Assembly: GCA_016213205.1 (NCBI GenBank)
Contig: JACRAZ010000044.1
Coordinates: forward strand, 1 to 40,525
Source: Burkholderiales bacterium
GTDB taxonomy: Bacteria > Pseudomonadota > Gammaproteobacteria > Burkholderiales > Burkholderiaceae_C
Direction of reading: 5' to 3'
DNA length: 40,525 bases
Made by a program: the position numbers and the translations under genes. The first letter of the stretch is position 1, and every line of letters begins with the position of its first letter. The notes under the pieces were generated by a model. The model was given only the letters and a program-made list of their open reading frames with translations, did no database searches and was not told the origin of the DNA. Positions 39,747-40,525 of the stretch are shown piece by piece.

Positions 39747-40525
39747 GTGAGCGCTGACGTCCAGTACCCGCCTCGCACCGAGGCCGAACGTGGTGCCGTG
39801 GAGGCGCTCGTGCAGGCCTGGGGGCGGCTGGTGCATGGGCTGGGCACGGCCACTGGCGTGCAGCTCGATGCCGGCCGCAGTGCGGCCGCGCTGGCCGCGG
39901 CCACGCTGGCCATGGCGCTCACGCTGACGCTGCTGCAATCGCTGTTGTTCGCGCCCGGCGGGCAGGGCGTGGAAGATTTTCTCGGCTGGGCAGGCCCCGA
40001 GGGCGAGGCCGCCGTGTCCGCCCTGCTGCGCTGGTGGGACGACAACGGCCTGCGCCCCTTTGCCTGGCTCTACCTGGGCGCGGACACGCTGCTGTTCATG
40101 CCGATCTACGGCGCCTGCTTCCTGACCCTGGCCCTGCTGCTGGCCAATGGCCTGTGCGACGACGACCCGCTGAACCTCTCGGCCCACGAACGCTGGGTGC
40201 TGGCCGGGCTGGCCGGCCCGGTGCTGGCCTTGCTGGCGGTGGACCTGCTGGAAAACACGCTCGGGCTGGCCCGCATGGGCGTCTGGGCCGGCGTGGGCGG
40301 GCTGGTGGCCGCAGCGCTGTGCCTGCGCCTGCTGCTGGCGCTGCAGGCCTGGCGCCGGCTGTGGGGCAACGCCCCGGCCGCGGCCGGCGAGCGCGCGGCG
40401 GGGCGCGCCCCGATGAAGGCCGACCGCCGCGCGGGGGCCGTGGCCGCCGGCCTGGCGCTGCTGGCGCTGGCCGGCGCCTGGGGCTCGGGCGGTTGCGGCA
40501 GCGCCGGCCTGGCTGACTTCGGGGC
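39747..40525 (+). CDS. Polytopic membrane protein of unknown function, cut by the window edge
   Basis: This frame is open to the last base, giving at least 259 residues, so the 3' end is missing. It begins at GTG 39747, with GGGAG six bases upstream. About 40 polar residues are followed by hydrophobic segments: ALAAATLAMALTLTLLQSLL, FAWLYLGADTLLFMPIYGAC joined to FLTLALLLANGL, VLAGLAGPVLALLAVDLL, VWAGVGGLVAAALCLRLLLA and AGAVAAGLALLALAGAW. Between them are acidic loops (PEGEAAVSALLRWWDDNG, CDDDPLNLSAHERW). I do not recognise the family. High third-position GC and the even hydrophobic pattern support a genuine gene. The 221-bp gap before it carries only the 44-bp repeat. Confidence 0.75.
   Translation, partial: MSADVQYPPRTEAERGAVEALVQAWGRLVHGLGTATGVQLDAGRSAAALAAATLAMALTLTLLQSLLFAPGGQGVEDFLGWAGPEGEAAVSALLRWWDDNGLRPFAWLYLGADTLLFMPIYGACFLTLALLLANGLCDDDPLNLSAHERWVLAGLAGPVLALLAVDLLENTLGLARMGVWAGVGGLVAAALCLRLLLALQAWRRLWGNAPAAAGERAAGRAPMKADRRAGAVAAGLALLALAGAWGSGGCGSAGLADFG

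Overview
This window looks like a chromosomal segment of a high-GC betaproteobacterium, probably Burkholderiales (Rubrivivax/Ideonella/Leptothrix-like). The basis is the roughly 70% GC content, GC-rich third codon positions, short intergenic gaps and the gene mix: several LysR regulators, a CadR/PbrR-type MerR, RND pumps, a DUF3149 micro-protein and a long proteobacterial GshA. Species cannot be assigned from the sequence alone. I see no rRNA, tRNA, CRISPR array, complete insertion sequence or integrase.

Layout. 1-8.3 kb: the N-terminus of a winged-helix regulator runs off the left edge, divergent from a di-heme cytochrome c peroxidase/MauG-like lipoprotein. Next come a metal-response pair (cation transporter and CadR/PbrR regulator around a textbook MerR operator), a LysR/glutathione-transferase divergent pair, a 331-residue protein of unknown family, and a CbbR-like LysR divergent from an SbtA-type bicarbonate transporter. 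8.3-12.7 kb: a visibly lower-GC island, unlike its surroundings. It carries a SAM methyltransferase overlapping a two-TM protein with a PLD-like cytosolic domain, a 13-bp perfect inverted repeat enclosing 82 bp, and a DUF262/HNH (GmrSD/SspE-like) protein. It is followed by geneless sequence and a truncated GGDEF remnant. 12.8-19.8 kb: a Crp/Fnr regulator and a 1,666-residue kinase-ATPase-TPR-GAF-GGDEF protein, divergent from an ETHE1-like persulfide dioxygenase. 20-25.1 kb: a 707-residue acyl-ACP-reductase-like protein divergent from an iron-dependent alcohol dehydrogenase, then an Omp85-type outer-membrane protein. 25.1-35.3 kb: a DUF3149 micro-protein, then an adaptor-RND pump-AhpD-like operon controlled by a divergent cysteine-rich ArsR repressor, and a second lipoprotein adaptor-RND pump pair. 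35.3-40.5 kb: gshA, an overlapping alpha/beta-hydrolase-GFA pair with a divergent LysR, a 44-bp tandem repeat, and a polytopic membrane protein cut by the right edge.

How the genes fit together. Several units concern stress from thiols, metals and xenobiotics: glutathione synthesis (gshA), a glutathione transferase, an ETHE1-like enzyme that would act on glutathione persulfide, a GFA-fold protein, CadR with its transporter, and two RND pumps. The most likely source of new biology is the low-GC island, where a membrane-anchored PLD-like protein is translationally linked to a methyltransferase beside a DUF262/HNH effector-like nuclease. Next are the acyl-ACP-reductase-like protein that lacks the family's catalytic cysteine but sits beside an alcohol dehydrogenase, and the kinase-to-c-di-GMP mega-protein with a decayed duplicate of its own GGDEF end nearby. 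All functional statements rest on motif reading; no database search was run.
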